Assembly: GCA_946811185.2 (NCBI GenBank)
Contig: OX328107.1
Coordinates: forward strand, 26,929,587 to 26,993,586
DNA from: Hippopus hippopus
Lineage: Eukaryota; Mollusca; Bivalvia; Cardiida; Cardiidae
DNA: 64,000 nt
Direction: 5' to 3'
The first letter of the stretch is position 1. Every line of letters begins with the position of its first letter. Both the position numbers and the translations under genes were made by a program. Of this stretch, positions 1 through 37,324 are shown in pieces. The notes below the pieces were generated by a model. It was not told the origin of the DNA. It searched no databases and saw only the letters and a program-made list of their open reading frames with translations.

Positions 1-1271
1 TGAAAGTTTACAGCGGAAGTAAATCGAACGATTTCATTAATTTATTGATTTTAATTACAATTATCTGCATTTGTTGTTGCTATTAAACATGGAAAACATA
101 AAAAATTCCACGCGTATACGTCTTAGGAACAATGACATCATTTTCCCGCAAAATGGCGATGTATGTACAAATTCCGGGACTTGCCTTGGTTGGTTCTGCC
201 GGCTTTACACGCTGATAACGAAAAATTGACCAGGACCAAACGCCTGAATCACCGTACCACGGAGATCCCTATAAGAAAGTAATGTTATGCTTTCACCCTA
301 ACTAACTTCGTCCGTACCAAAGTGGTTTCCATTGAAACTACTGTCAGTTATTGGATGATAAACATGGCGGCGTCCTTGAAACTATTTTCATGCACAACAA
401 CAATATCTGCAGTAGAGTTATCTAGATTTATTAATCTTCCAGCAAAAACTTAAAATAGATAAAATCACGCAAAATAATAAAATAAAAAAAACTATGTGTC
501 AGCGAAAATGTATTTAGAACAATTTCGATTGAAAACTATGACTTTTAGATTTCTTAGCGAATTCGTATGATTTTTAGAGTATCAAAACAGCCTGTTTCCG
601 CGGATGGAATGTAAGGAGTAGGCAAATATCACACTACGCAATACAGCCGAGGGATTTGATCAACAAATCACTCAAATTTTGACGAATAATTTTGCCCTAA
701 TACAAAGCTGCTTGCAACGGAATGTGTGAAAGTATCGGCAAACAAAGCATTACTATAGCATTACAGAAAACAGAGAATTCACTGAATAAACATTGGAACC
801 GGTCTTTAAATTCAAATCGGCGACTGGAAAAGGCAGGATTTATTTATACCTTGGCACAAAGATGAAATGTGCCACAATAATTGTTGTAAGAGGTAAAGTT
901 ACATGGAAACTTTCAAATATTACTTGTTTCCGACGAACAGGAAGTTACATTAAGTTGTTTTGAACACAGTTAGCCGGATCAAAGGAAATAAGACCGCTCG
1001 TTGTTTAGAAAAGCAATCTATTATACTTTGAAATTGAATCAAATCGCCGCATCTGGGGGAATAATAAGCTCCACTATGTTTTTAGCTAAACTTCGGTCTG
1101 CCAAAGTGCGCAATCGGAAGTGAAAGTCGCATTACTGCCAGCAAAATAAACCTCTACGATAAAAAGTAGAGCGATCCAGATTTACTTTTTGACTTTTTAC
1201 CAACCGATAAATTTTATAGAAATTTCCATATAGAAAGCATTTGCGGGCAACAAACTTAACGTCGCTTAGAT
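1..1271. other. Non-coding DNA upstream of the paired-box exon
   Basis: AT-rich, with scattered stops in all frames. I could not find a short coding exon with an ATG and a phase-1 donor that would complete the Pax6 N terminus, nor a convincing core promoter. Confidence 0.5.
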
Positions 1272-1482
1272 CAGGGGCGTAGCTAGCCCGAAAAAAAGTA
1301 TACGCAAAAGTAATACCGAAGGAATTATCCGAGGCACGACGTACCGAGAAAGGGAAGGATTTCCAAGGAGGGATTGGAAAATGTTTTAGCTGTAGAAGCT
1401 TTTTGGTGGCCTCTGATGATTGTATTTTTTTTTGCAAAATGTACGCAGCTGCGTTTATGTCGTTCAGGCAGCTACGCCCCTG
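1272..1482. repeat. Family J inverted-repeat element, copy 1 (hAT-like ends)
   Basis: Ends CAGGGGCGTAGCT and AGCTACGCCCCTG are complementary. The inside matches the copy at 47864-48107, including AGTAATACCGAAGG and TTTGGTGGCCTCT. CAGGGG ends recall hAT elements, but no clear 8 bp target duplication was seen, so the superfamily is only suggested. Confidence 0.7.
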
Positions 1483-1510
1483 CAGATGATATAAATTTTC
1501 TAAGGAAGGG

Positions 1511-1590
1511 TAACAAACATTGTGGGAAAAAGAGAAATGCTGTCAACCAGCATTTTTCGTTTTCCAACAGCGTTTACCAAAGCTTTTTCC
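1511..1590. repeat. Family A hairpin remnant
   Basis: Degenerate copy of the family A central hairpin: AACATTGTGGGAAAAAGAG, a loop with AACCAGCATTTTT, and a decayed right arm. The outer ends are not recognisable. Confidence 0.6.
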
Positions 1591-2212
1591 TGTGAACACA
1601 TGGATTTTATGGTAAATCGGATTCAGTCAAGTCGAAACATTCTCCATTTGTACTTTATTCCAAACGAATTAAAGAAATACATACAAAATATTTACCTTTC
1701 AACGTCTCGATACACTGACTGTATGGTTAAATAATGACTTGCTCTCTATATTTTCAACGCATTGATTTTATGAGCAGGATGTCACTTATTCTGATATATA
1801 TTATCATTTATAAATTGTAAGCTGCTGCAGTCGCATGTTTGTATCTTGCAACTGACCACTTTTGAAAACAGTTTGAAAAAAGGAGAAATGGCTCCTAACA
1901 ACACTGGCATCGCTGTTGAGGTATATTGTCCGAAGTCATAAATAAACCTGAATAATTACATCATTGAATAGAAGAGAGTTTTTATTCTGATATTCACGTT
2001 GTTTAATATTACATTTTATCCAGAAATGCTAAGCTATTGTGAAATGTGCATACTTGTCTTGGAGTCCTAATTTGAGAGCTGCACGAATACCTTCTAATGG
2101 CTGAGACCATTTTTCTCAGCTAACCAGTGGCCCACGCCAGAAATAAAGATAATATCATGTAGAATGGTTGGCGAAAATAGGCATAGCATGGTTAAGAACA
2201 TTGCAAAAAATA

Positions 2213-2450
2213 TTAACCCTTAGGCTGCTGAGCGCGACTCAAGAACCTTTTGCGGACAGTGTAGATCAAGATCAGACCGCACAAAACGTGCAGCGTGCAG
2301 TCTGATCTTACATCTACATTTTCCGATAAGGAGAAATCCCCCCGCCAAAAGAAAAAACAAAAAAAACAAAAAAACATTGGAATATCAATATTTGGGGTTT
2401 TACTATCGGCTTGAACGTTTCACTAACTTCTTTAGCTGGTTAAGGATTAA
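2213..2450 (+). repeat. Family B MITE, directly upstream of the Pax6 paired-box exon
   Basis: Runs from TTAA at 2213 to TTAA at 2447. It contains GCGGACAGTGTAGATC, the imperfect dyad around ATCAGACCGCAC, and the right-hand block TTTTACTATCGGCTTGAA found in the other copies. The central arm is partly duplicated (GTGCAGCGTGCAG). It ends 24 bases before the exon. Confidence 0.85.
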
Positions 2451-2474
2451 CATGTGCTTGTATGTAAATTTCAG
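2447..2474 (+). other. Splice acceptor region of the paired-box exon, overlapping a MITE end
   Basis: The family B element ends with TTAA at 2447-2450 followed by C, giving TTAAC, which fits the animal branch-point consensus yTnAy 24 bases before the exon. The remaining 24 bases contain a weak pyrimidine tract and TTTCAG. A second possible branch motif, CACTAAC (2421-2427), lies deeper in the element, but a TTTAG follows it before the true acceptor. The branch-point role is inferred. Confidence 0.5.
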
Positions 2475-27787
<25,313 letters not shown>

Positions 27788-28530
27788 TAGGAAGAAACAG
27801 TGACAATTGAAATAAATAATCTTTGATTCAGTGTAGAGTTAAATCGTTCAAAAGACCGTAATATTGGAAAGGTCTGAATTGATTTGAGGTCCTTGTGGTT
27901 ATCAATGATCAAGTAGTTCAAAGGATAACGGTTGTGGTTACAACTTGCATCGCAAAAAGTGTTGTGAATGATATAGTAGTGACGCCATAACAGGGAATTT
28001 GGATGAATGGTGAAATAATTCAAGTCCAAAAGACTTGAGATGTACTTTAGAACTTTTTGGAATTATCCAAACTTGAAGAAAACCAGGCTGCTGCTAAAAG
28101 GGTGTTATTTCTAAGTTGTTTTGAAAATGATTATAACTATGGGACAACAGAAGCAGTTACATTGGTGAAAAAAAAAGACATTTCCCAGTAGCATTGGATA
28201 TATAAAGTATGACAGAAAACTTTGACGTGGCGCATGAAAGCAGACGTTTTTTTTTTTCTATAGAGAATGAAATTGTGTAGTTCTTATACTGCCTATAGAA
28301 ATTATTTTCTAGAGCTTGTTTAAAATTGTATCGATAAATTTTGATAAATATATAGTTAGAGTATAAGTTATTTAACACATTTACATTGCATTTGTCTTAA
28401 TGCCTGATCTGAAATAGTGAATGACCTGAAAACCTAATTAAATTGAAATGTAATCTGATAGATCATTGAAATCCAAACAAGATGTTTCATTGTAAATTTT
28501 TTCCAAAATAAACTAAAGAGGTTTACATCA
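27788..28530 (+). other. Pax6: Probable Pax6 3' untranslated region
   Basis: Sequence after the TGA stop with no coding potential. AATAAA occurs at 27811-27816, very close to the stop, and at 28507-28512. The second is the more plausible polyadenylation signal because 27.8-28.5 kb is unique sequence free of recognisable repeats. The true end is not determinable from DNA alone. Confidence 0.5.
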
Positions 28531-28639
28531 CACAGTTTGTATAATTCATCAGTTAAAATACCCTTAGACACCTATGGAAAGGGAAAACACAAACTGTTAT
28601 CTAATGCCCAATGTTAACGAGGTCAAGGGCCTCTCTTAA

Positions 28640-29170
28640 GGACGTATATCACAATTTTTTCTAACGGACAGATTTTTTTTTAAACTTTGTACATACAAAA
28701 CTCACCATGATTCTAAGAGGTTTTAGTAAAAGAAAAAAATATGGGTCACCGTGGTCGTTTCTGAGAAATTTGCCTTTGAAAAAGGTATATACAGTTCCAA
28801 AATTCAGCTTATATTGGAACTGAAATGCTTTTCTTTAATAGTCATTTAAACAGGAAAATCACCGGAAGAATATACAAATATACATCATTCTAATGAAAAT
28901 TCATTTAGTTTTGCTCAAAAATATATATAAATATGCCTGGTTAATGTGCAAATATGCATGTTATATATAGACCATTGAGTTAAAAACGGAGATAATTTGA
29001 CCGAATTAAGGGTTAATCTTTAATAAATACATATTCTCTAACGGACAGATTTTTCTTAAAATTTCCACACTTATAGTATATATATAATTCTTAACAATAA
29101 GAAAAAATAAAAATCGCACCTATCCGTGCTTATTTCGTCAGAAAACAAAGATGAAGTTCACTGTGGTAGT
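28640..29170. repeat. Possible low-copy repeat with a duplicated motif
   Basis: TCTAACGGACAGATTTTT occurs at 28660 and again at 29037, in each case followed by a T/A-rich stretch and AACTTTG or AATTTCC. A looser relative, GCTAACGGACCGACTTTTGG, is at about 30662. Element ends unknown. Confidence 0.35.
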
Positions 29171-29207
29171 TATTTTTTTCCTTGAAAAAAATAGGATAAA
29201 AGCTCAG

Positions 29208-29285
29208 CAGACATAATGGGAAAATGACAAATTGCTCATTAGGAGCAATTTCTCCTTTTCCCACAATAATTTTCAAAGAGGAAAC
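29208..29285. repeat. Family A hairpin remnant
   Basis: ATAATGGGAAAATGACAAATTG, then GAGCAATTTCTCC and TTTTCCCACAATAATTTTC: complementary arms with an altered centre. Confidence 0.55.
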
Positions 29286-31605
29286 AGCTCGACTTCCACA
29301 GCTTTCAATTTCCTGCTTTTGTTTGCTTGTCTGGTGTGTAACACCATGTCAACAGTATTTCAATTATTTTACGGTGACAGTTCACATATCCATTATTTTC
29401 TCTTTACTAATACTACCCGAAGAAAATGCTACTTGTTTCGGTACACCAATAGTATTTCCGTATGTGCGAAAATTATATTGTTGCACTTTAGATTCACTAT
29501 GCATGACAAAAATGCATGCGCAATAGGATGCGCGCAAACATTTGTGATATACGTCGTTAATATTTTTCGACAAGGTAATGTGCGTTTATTTTAACAAGTA
29601 ACTATTCTTTTGCATGTTCTATCTTTTAATAAACACATTACTTTATTTCCGGACAAAGTTTCAAGAAAAAATGGAAATAGCAAAATGACATAATAAAATA
29701 TATAATTCAAAAGCTTCACCATACGGCATGAAAATATACAACACTTATGGTGAAAAGAGGTAAAAATGAACATTTAGAGGAGACCATTTTTCCGTCGAGA
29801 GCAGATGAGTAACAAAAATGCATAATCTCTAGGTGAAATTTTTCCAGGGAGTTTGAAAATCAATATTTTAGGTAACATTAGGCCTACTTTGAGGCATACT
29901 TATTATGCGAAAAAGACAAACTTCTGCTTGGTTTGAGAAAATGTTACAAATCTATATTGTACAATTCGGTCTAGTCTCTGGTTTAAACAGGGTATTTCAT
30001 TGTCATAGTAATAACATTATGTATGGATGGAATAAAATGGAATGAAATTTATAACAGACAGTCGTGAATTGCAAACTTTGTGAAATATATTTATGAATTA
30101 TGTGAACAGTCGTCTTAGTTGCTTGCCTAAGCTTTACTTTTTTAGCATCACTTCATGTTCAACTTCCTAATTCGTGAAACTCTTAATCATTAAAAAAAAA
30201 AAAAAAAAATGCGTATTCATGATATCTAACAGAAATTTAGTATAGAAACAAAACGATCAATAAACACCATGATATACACAATGTAGTCAGATACATATTA
30301 GGAATATAACGCAGAAAAAGAAAAGAAATATAAGTTTCAGGTATCAGAAATAGAATTTGAATATCTTCAACTGAAATAATTATCAACTCCTTCTCATTAA
30401 GCAAAATCTGACATAATTTTATAACAAATATCCATATATGTAATACTAACTCACTTGTTTAACATTAATTCATGCTACTCCCGTTTTCTTAAAAGTTTAT
30501 ATTCTATGTCAAGGCCAGTTTATTTTTTGCTATGTTGTTTATTGATGTTATGGATTTTCTCAGTGTAAAAGAAATCATTTACCTTTCTCCACACTAAGAA
30601 TTCTTAATGGAAAAAGTGAGGTTTTATTTTTGTTCTTCCTCTCCATTTCCCAAAAACAAAGCTAACGGACCGACTTTTGGTAATTGTTTAGAGAATGTGG
30701 TCCAAATTTTGTTAAAATTATCGAACATTTAAACCAAAATTAGATTAGACCCTTTCTATTATCTGACCCGTTGAATAGGCACTGTCTGCAAAGGCATCTG
30801 GTGCCATCTAAAGCATCAGTAAGGATATTTCTAAATTCTTGATATAATTTGCTTTTAAGGTTTATTTCGAAAGAAATGCAATTTAAATTTTGCTGCATGT
30901 AGTTTTAGATTCATCTCAGAAGTCAACAGCTTTCAAGTTATATAGCCATGAGAAATACTTTTTTTTTTCTTATATACATGTATAATAAAGGCTAAGGTAA
31001 AACAATGTAATCCATATAACCTTAGATGACCTAACACTGTCCTTAATTCAGTTGCTGTATGTAAATATTCCAAATAGAATGGGTCTACGACTTTTCTAGC
31101 TTCCTAAATATTTCGGATTATAAAACTATCAAGAAAAATATTTTTACATGCTTTCATTTGAGACTTAGTATATTTTCTGCATTATAAAGATTCCACGCGT
31201 TTAATGTAAACACGTAAAATGACCAGCTTGTTTAACACTTGGTATATTTTATACGAGCAATCTAAGAATTTTTACAGCCTAGGTGAAACATCAGGCTGCT
31301 CTTACGTTGGGCATTCCGGTGTTTCGTCTACTTTTTCTGAAAGCTGAGATTCTCTTGCCATAAATGCAATATTTTGATTTCTTCATTGAGGGATAATGGC
31401 CGTTTATATATTAAAGGAATAGGAGTCAATGGTAGGTCCAATAAAGTAATATACATTTATAATTCAGAAAAAAAATGATGAATAAACTTTGTTTCAATTT
31501 CTCACTGTTTAATCTGGACTGAGTCTGCTGGCTGTTGTTTTTAGTTTTCATTTTTTTATTACTTTATCAAACATTTTCGTGGCTTGATCATTTTAGGTAT
31601 TGTTT
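29286..31605. other. Intergenic AT-rich DNA
   Basis: No gene, RNA or recurrent family recognised. Short A and T runs only. Confidence 0.4.
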
Positions 31606-31642
31606 TATGTATGTATGTATGTATGTATGTATGTATGTATGT
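31606..31642. repeat. ATGT microsatellite
   Basis: About nine TATG units in tandem. Confidence 0.9.
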
Positions 31643-31867
31643 GGTTTCAATCTATTTCCACCCGAATCAGGCTGTCAGACAGTCAACGTTGCTTTTTAAT
31701 TGTAAATGTAAATTTATGAAATAAAAAATAACATAACACCTAAGTATGTTTTGTTGGTGTTTCGTTCTTTATACCATGGAGAAACTTCACCATACATTTT
31801 TTTTTTTTTAAATTTTGAAATGAACATTCTGATTTTTGATTGACCTTATGTTTCATTATGTATACCT

Positions 31868-32060
31868 TTAACACTTTATCAAGAGAATCGATTACTAGAG
31901 AAGGAGGAAGCAGGAAATGGAGACAATACTGGTAACATTTTCCAACAAAGGTTTCAACTCTTTCAGAGACAAATCCTATCCCATGAGTCACAGCTAATTT
32001 GCCCGCCAGAAAAAGCTTTTAAATTGGCCAAGCTTCAAATTTTAATTTTTTTGTAAGATG
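31868..32060 (-). repeat. Family A MITE, decayed
   Basis: TTAACACTTTATCAAGAGAA at the left, a broken hairpin (GGAGACAATACTGGTAACATTTTCC) and TTTCAGAGACAAATCC with TTGGCCAAGC at the right. Confidence 0.65.
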
Positions 32061-32224
32061 TCAAAGGTTTCCAAGTTCTTATTTCATTTTTTCCCTATTA
32101 TCCTCATATTTAAAGCTATGCACATAGATCTCCTATGTGTCATCTCTACTTCTTATTGGTATGTTGGAAATTAGCTTGATTCGTGATCACGTAACTGTGT
32201 AGTACAATAAAAAGATAAATTCTA

Positions 32225-32403
32225 GGGTCCGTATTCACCTGCCATTCTTAAGAACGTTCTTAGCCTTATTCCCCCAGATTTTCTAAATTTAAAAAATACA
32301 CAACTTAGCCAATCAGATGAAGTATTACTATCATTTTTAGAAAATTCTGGAGACTAAAACTAAGAACTTTCTTAATTAAGATTGCTTGGTGAATAAGGAC
32401 CCT
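32225..32403. repeat. Family E palindromic element
   Basis: GGGTCCGTATTCACC at the left and GGTGAATAAGGACCC at the right. ATTCTTAAGAACGTTCTTAG is followed by TTTTCTAAATTT, with the complementary arm AGAAAATTCTGGAGAC. The central palindrome has been lost. Confidence 0.85.
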
Positions 32404-32595
32404 GGTACACAGAGAAGCACACAAAGCACTAATGACTATCAACAAACACGAGGAGCAAGAGGAAAACAGCATTCTATGACCTCCTGCACTTGACCTTTTT
32501 CGTCTTTCAGCAGACGTTTTTTTTTTTGTTAAAATTGTGAGCAAAAGGGGAAAATTTCTAAAGAGAGCAATATATTAATTTGCTGTAATGTTTTC

Positions 32596-32596
32596 A

Positions 32597-32649
<53 letters not shown>

Positions 32650-32650
32650 G
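32596..32650. repeat. CA/TA compound microsatellite
   Basis: CA tract followed directly by a TA tract. Confidence 0.95.
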
Positions 32651-32802
32651 TGCGCGCGAATGTATTAAACCGTTACTGATGGTAATAAGTGATAATATAA
32701 CCAGACTTTTTTTTTTTTCGAAGTCGTCTATCACAGTTTTAAACGAGGTTATGAGTTTAAGACGCAGTAGGGACCAAATGTAAACAATGCTGGTGTTAAA
32801 AT

Positions 32803-32965
32803 GCATTTTAATTCAAATCAAACCATTTAAAAGAATGGAAATTATTGTGAAGATGATAATCTGTTATTGTACGGTCGGTCCAGGTGTTAGTCACCTGCAG
32901 AAAAATAAATATCAATACTAGGTGGAAAGTTGCCTGGTCGCTCTATCTTTTACCTGATTTTAAAA
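32803..32965. repeat. Family I element, half copy
   Basis: CAAACCATTTAAAAG, TTGTGAAGATGATAATCTG, TTATTGTACGGTCGG and GGTCGCTCTATCTTTT match the left half and middle of the foldback at 35107-35341. Confidence 0.65.
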
Positions 32966-33117
32966 TTCGTTTTCAAACACAATTTAGAGTTTACATATCA
33001 TTAGTTAACACTTGTATGTATCAATGCCAGCAATGGACGAAGCACGAGGAGGAAAAAGAAATACATTTAAAAAATATTCTGACAAAAATACTGAAGATCA
33101 ACAGGCAAAAATCATCA

Positions 33118-33302
33118 GGGCCCGTATTCACCAACCATTCTTAAGAACGTTCTTAGTCTTATTCTCCATAAAGTTCTGAATTTGAAACTAACAAAACTTC
33201 TGATTGGCTAAACCATTTGGTTTAGTCAATCGGAAGTTGTGTTATTTTCACAATCCATAATTCGACAAAGAATGTCCTTAAGAATGACTGGTGAATACGG
33301 AC
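33118..33302. repeat. Family E palindromic element
   Basis: GGGCCCGTATTCACC, AACCATTCTTAAGAACGTTC, central ATTGGCTAAACCATTTGG, and ATGACTGGTGAATACGGAC. A nearly complete copy. Confidence 0.88.
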
Positions 33303-33653
33303 GTTAAACTACTTGAAATATTCTAAACGACTGTAATTCGCAAAGAATTGAAAAATCAGACGATAAGGATTCATAGGTCTTAAAGAGGAGCACAATGACT
33401 GTAGCAAGCTGAGCCCCAAAAATAGAAGAAAAGGGATATGGTCGAATTACAGAAAAAAGCACAATGGAGAAGAGGAAAGAAGCATCCTGGCTCTCTAAGA
33501 GTGAGGCGACAGTAATAGACAAGAGGCACTGGCAAATAAACATGCATGGTGCTGTATAGGCTTGATGTGTCACAGAGCATCAAGTGGGTAGGCAACATGT
33601 AAAATACATGAGCAACACAAGGAAACAGTCATACAACATTGACAGAAATATAT

Positions 33654-33914
33654 TTGAGCTATGGTCTGTGAAGAGAGGCCTAAATGCATCTGCAAAAAGT
33701 ATCGAACCATGTCAGCCTGCGCAGTCCGCGCAGGCTGACAGGGGTCGAAACTTTTTGTTATTGGTCGTTTGTCTGCATTTCCAAGGACCACTCTTCCTCC
33801 AGAATCAGTCAATCGTTTGACTAAATGGATTTTATGGATCCCTAATTATGTGATTACTTGCTTGGTATGATGCACCATGGAGATTCATTAAGCACTTTTA
33901 TCAAGAGCATTGCT
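33654..33914 (+). repeat. Family C MITE
   Basis: TGAGCTATGGTCTGTGAAG at the left, the core GTCAGCCTGCGCAGTCCGCG with its partner, ATTTTATGGATCCC, and CACTTTTATCAAGAGCATTG at the right. Confidence 0.88.
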
Positions 33915-34230
33915 GATTTCTTTTAGAGCACCATAACAATGATGTTTTATTATACGAAGTACATACTTGTAAACACGAAATTGGATTCTGATCTGTCTTG
34001 GAAAAAAAAAAATAGTGTTACATGAATTCCCTGATGCATTTTATGATTACATGGAACGTAAATCTATGGAAATCCCAAACGATGGAAAAACTCATAAAGC
34101 CAAAGAAACGGTAAGAATTTTACAAGTCAAAAAAAAAATCAAAATATTTAAGTGTAAATGGCGTATGAGACAGAGAATCCTGATAAATTACCAACAGCGC
34201 AGCTATGTGTCTAGATCGCAAGATGTGTGT

Positions 34231-34435
34231 GGTCTCGGCTCATATTCACCAACCATTCTTAAGAGCATTCTTTATCTTATTCTCCAAGATTTTCTAAATT
34301 TGAAAGTAAAACACCTTCTGATTGGCTAAACCAAATGGTTTAGCCAATCAGAAGTTATGTTACTTTCAAATTTAGAAATTTCTGGAAAAATAAGACTGAG
34401 AACGTTCTTATGAACGCTTGGTGAGTACAGACCCT
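34231..34435. repeat. Family E palindromic element, best copy
   Basis: Left TATTCACCAACCATTCTTAA and right GGTGAGTACAGACC. The centre 34315-34354 has two perfect 19-base arms around two bases, including TTGGCTAAACCA. Its overall length is about 205 bp. Confidence 0.9.
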
Positions 34436-34615
34436 GATGTTGAAACACGCTAATTCTGAAGCACCAAATAATACCGTAAACATGCGACAGGTTATAGGAA
34501 TACAAGAAAACTACTAAAAATAAACGTAAAATTCATGTTTACTTGGGCATAGCGAACAACGCAATCATGGGTCCGAGTGTACTTTACAAGTAAAACGTCA
34601 ACTGAATTGAAGCAA

Positions 34616-34846
34616 TTAAACTCTTTACCATACGACAAAATTCTAGACTGGTCCCAATTGAAATAACTTGCAGACGACAAATAAAGTGAAGCACAAATGA
34701 TGAAATTTGTCTCTGAAGGGGTAGAAAATATTTTGGGAAAAGGAGAAAATGCTGGTTACCAGCATTTTCTCCTTTTCCCACTATGTTTTCGAAAGCCTCC
34801 TTCATCAGGGTCGTTAAGACTCGGGATTGTTTGGTAAAGAGTATAA
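34616..34846 (+). repeat. Family A MITE
   Basis: TTAA then ACTCTTTACCATACGAC at the left, CTTGCAGACGACAAATAAAG, the hairpin GGGAAAAGGAGAAAATGCTGG with its exact partner, and TTGTTTGGTAAAGAG at the right. Confidence 0.9.
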
Positions 34847-35106
34847 CAAGGGTTCTCCATGAAAACATGTTCTATGTTCAAGTTAAGGTATTCAAGAGCA
34901 ATGGAGCGTTCTCAAGGCCGCTTTTATTTTAAATAGTAAACGTTACTTTTATTGGAAGTCCATTCATAAACCGCTGGGAATTTACATACCCTAAATTGGA
35001 CGTACTGTCTATGCGTATCTTCATCACGAAGAATGAATGCCTAAAAGTCCCAATAGCTGCCAAACCATAACAATGCCAGTTGTAAATGCATTCAGATTTT
35101 AACATC

Positions 35107-35341
35107 ATTTAAAAGTATGTAAAACGTTGTGAAGATGACAATCTGTTATTGTGCTGTCGGTTATAGTGCTAATCGATGCAACGTAAATGAATATTAAAAA
35201 TAGGTCAAAAATGGCCAGGTCGTTCTATCTTTTGTTTATTTTTTAGGTGGTTGTGTTTTTTTTTTTACCAGCGACTAACACTTGGACCGACCATACAGTA
35301 ACAGATTGCACTTTCAAAATAATTCCCATACTTTTAAATGG
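35107..35341. repeat. Family I foldback element
   Basis: CATTTAAAAGTATGT at the left pairs with ACTTTTAAATG at the right; GACAATCTGTTATTGTGCTGT pairs loosely with ACAGTAACAGATTG. Beyond it, TTTGTTTACTTTTGGACCTTTAA near 35400 resembles a family H end, cited here only as its first and last bases. Confidence 0.65.
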
Positions 35342-35639
35342 TTTGATTCAAAACTGAGTGCATATTAAACCGGCATCGTTTACCTTGAAATGGCATTTTA
35401 ACATCTGCTTTGTTTACTTTTGGACCTTTAACAAACAAAAAAAAAATGGACTCTTTTAGTCCAAGAAGAAAAGCAAAATGTAGAAATAGGTTAACATCTA
35501 CGTCAACCTAAAAATCTGACATAGAATCGAAGGGCGCAAATTAAACCTCAAGAGTTTCTAGTATTTGAGCCGTACTGCGTCGACATTATTTGTACTTTCT
35601 GTATCATCTGCTGGTACAAAGGCTAGGTATTGGTGATTT

Positions 35640-35745
35640 GAAATGAGACATTTCAACCATAACCTGCCAAAACAAGATTCGAACTCAGGGCAGCCAGGTT
35701 ACAACTCGTTTGCCTAGATTTACTAGTAAGTCTCATAGGGCCCCA
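35640..35745 (-). repeat. tRNA-like SINE fragment, degenerate
   Basis: On the - strand, AACCTGGCTGCCCTGAGTTC then GAATCTTG gives a T-arm/B-box-like sequence with an upstream weak A-box-like stretch. No acceptor stem. Low confidence. Confidence 0.35.
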
Positions 35746-35810
35746 AGTCTTATTTCCAAATAAGACTTGACCAGGTGAGACAAATATTAGAGCTAAAAGA
35801 GCAAGGAAAA

Positions 35811-36036
35811 TGAGCCATGCTCTGTGAAAAGGGGTTTAATGCATCTGCAAGAAGTATCGACTGCGGAGTCTGCCAATGGTTGAAACTGTTTGCTATTGGT
35901 CTATTTTCTGCATGTCAAAGGACCAGTCTACCTTATTCAACAAAAAAGATTTTATGGATCCATGGTTATGTGATGTCTTGCTTGATACGATGCATTACAG
36001 AGATGCATTAATTCCCCTTTTGCCACAGTGTGGCTA
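35811..36036 (+). repeat. Family C MITE with deleted core
   Basis: TGAGCCATGCTCTGTGAAAA at the left and TGCCACAGTGTGGCTA at the right. The GC-rich core dyad is reduced to GGAGTCTGCC. Confidence 0.87.
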
Positions 36037-36574
36037 CAATTTTAAGTTCTGTGTTTCTTGGCACAACACTTTTACATATCTATTATATGATACAGTGCGG
36101 GCAGTCTATAGACAAAGATTAGAATGCTACGAACGGATCAAAGCAAACAAACAAACAAACAAAAACCGATACTTTCCGGAATACTCTGATCACAAAAGGT
36201 TTGAAATTGAAATTACAAAAGGTTGAAATTACTTTTATTTAGATAAAAGATCTATATACATTTTTTTTTTAAATCATAAATTATATTCATTTTCATTAAA
36301 AAAAAAAAAAAGGAGGGGGGGGGGAAAGGTCATGCAGAGAATCAATAAACGGACAAGCAAAGTGAATATGGCTAGACCACAGGATTGCGTTCTCTCATAT
36401 ACATAGTCGTTACCTTTTAATAAATAAACTAATTAATAAACAAATGGGCCATGCTCTCATTGGTTTAAACATATTTGTTTTTCCCTAAAATTTACATGAA
36501 AATGGGGTTTGGTCACAATTTATTACAACTTAGAGATCGACCCTACTCCTACAATGTAAATATACAATTACAAT

Positions 36575-36577
<3 letters not shown>
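36037..36577. other. Intergenic AT-rich DNA
   Basis: Short CAAA repeats near 36147 and an A-then-G run near 36298-36324. Nothing else recognised. Confidence 0.4.
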
Positions 36578-36648
<71 letters not shown>

Positions 36649-36681
36649 AGAGAGAGAGGGAGAGAGAGAGAGAGAGAGAGA
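36578..36681. repeat. GA microsatellite
   Basis: About 100 bp of AG units with short G interruptions. Repetitive Arg-Glu and Ser-Leu frames over it are artefacts. Confidence 0.95.
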
Positions 36682-37324
36682 AATTTTGTTCCATTTAGTC
36701 CAGTATTTAAAAAAAAAAGAAACATCAGAACGTTCCGAAATATACACATATCGATTAAATCGGCTAGTTTGTTGAATATACTCCTGGCCTGATACAAATA
36801 ATTCCGAATTTTCTCGTAGATCATTTAGGTTTAACGGGTTAAGGTGCCGAATTGAATTAAACAAGTGCAGTATCTGTCTAATAAAAAGATTGCATCTGAT
36901 TACATCTGAAAGAAACAATGTTCAGCATCTTCAGGTTCTGTCAGGCACATGCAGAGTTGACTATTACGCTGATAGTTATGAAATAAATCACAATTTAGTC
37001 CACTGCATTTATTCCTAAACCGGGCATGCAAAACTGATAAAAAACAATTGCCTTCAAGGTAATAGGCGGGATGCACTCAATAAAGCCACATGTAAGTGAT
37101 GGAACAGTTATGTTGAAAAAATATAATCTTTGTTTGTCATATGAGACATATCTTTCTGTATATAAGTATTTAAACATTATTATTAAGTGACTATTATCTA
37201 TAATTTCATGATCATCACTATAACTAATAAATCACAAACAAACCCTCACATTCAGTTGCAAGGTATGATGGGCGATAGCCACGACTTCCATCATACCAGC
37301 TGACGTGGCAAATAAAAACTTAAA

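Noticed and set aside
1888..1920. ATGGCTCCTAAC reading frame ending in GAG before GTATAT, as the Pax6 start exon
   Set aside because: It would end in phase 0, but the paired-box exon needs phase 1. Joining them puts the paired domain out of frame.
29232..29594. 120-codon frame on the + strand
   Set aside because: Begins in a family A remnant; hydrophobic but without signal peptide, domain or splice context, and AT-rich like its surroundings.
35876..36226. 116-codon frame on the + strand
   Set aside because: Starts in a family C MITE and has no homology.
36475..36918. Open frames of up to 116 codons over the GA tract
   Set aside because: Repeat-driven; no recognisable protein outside the tract.
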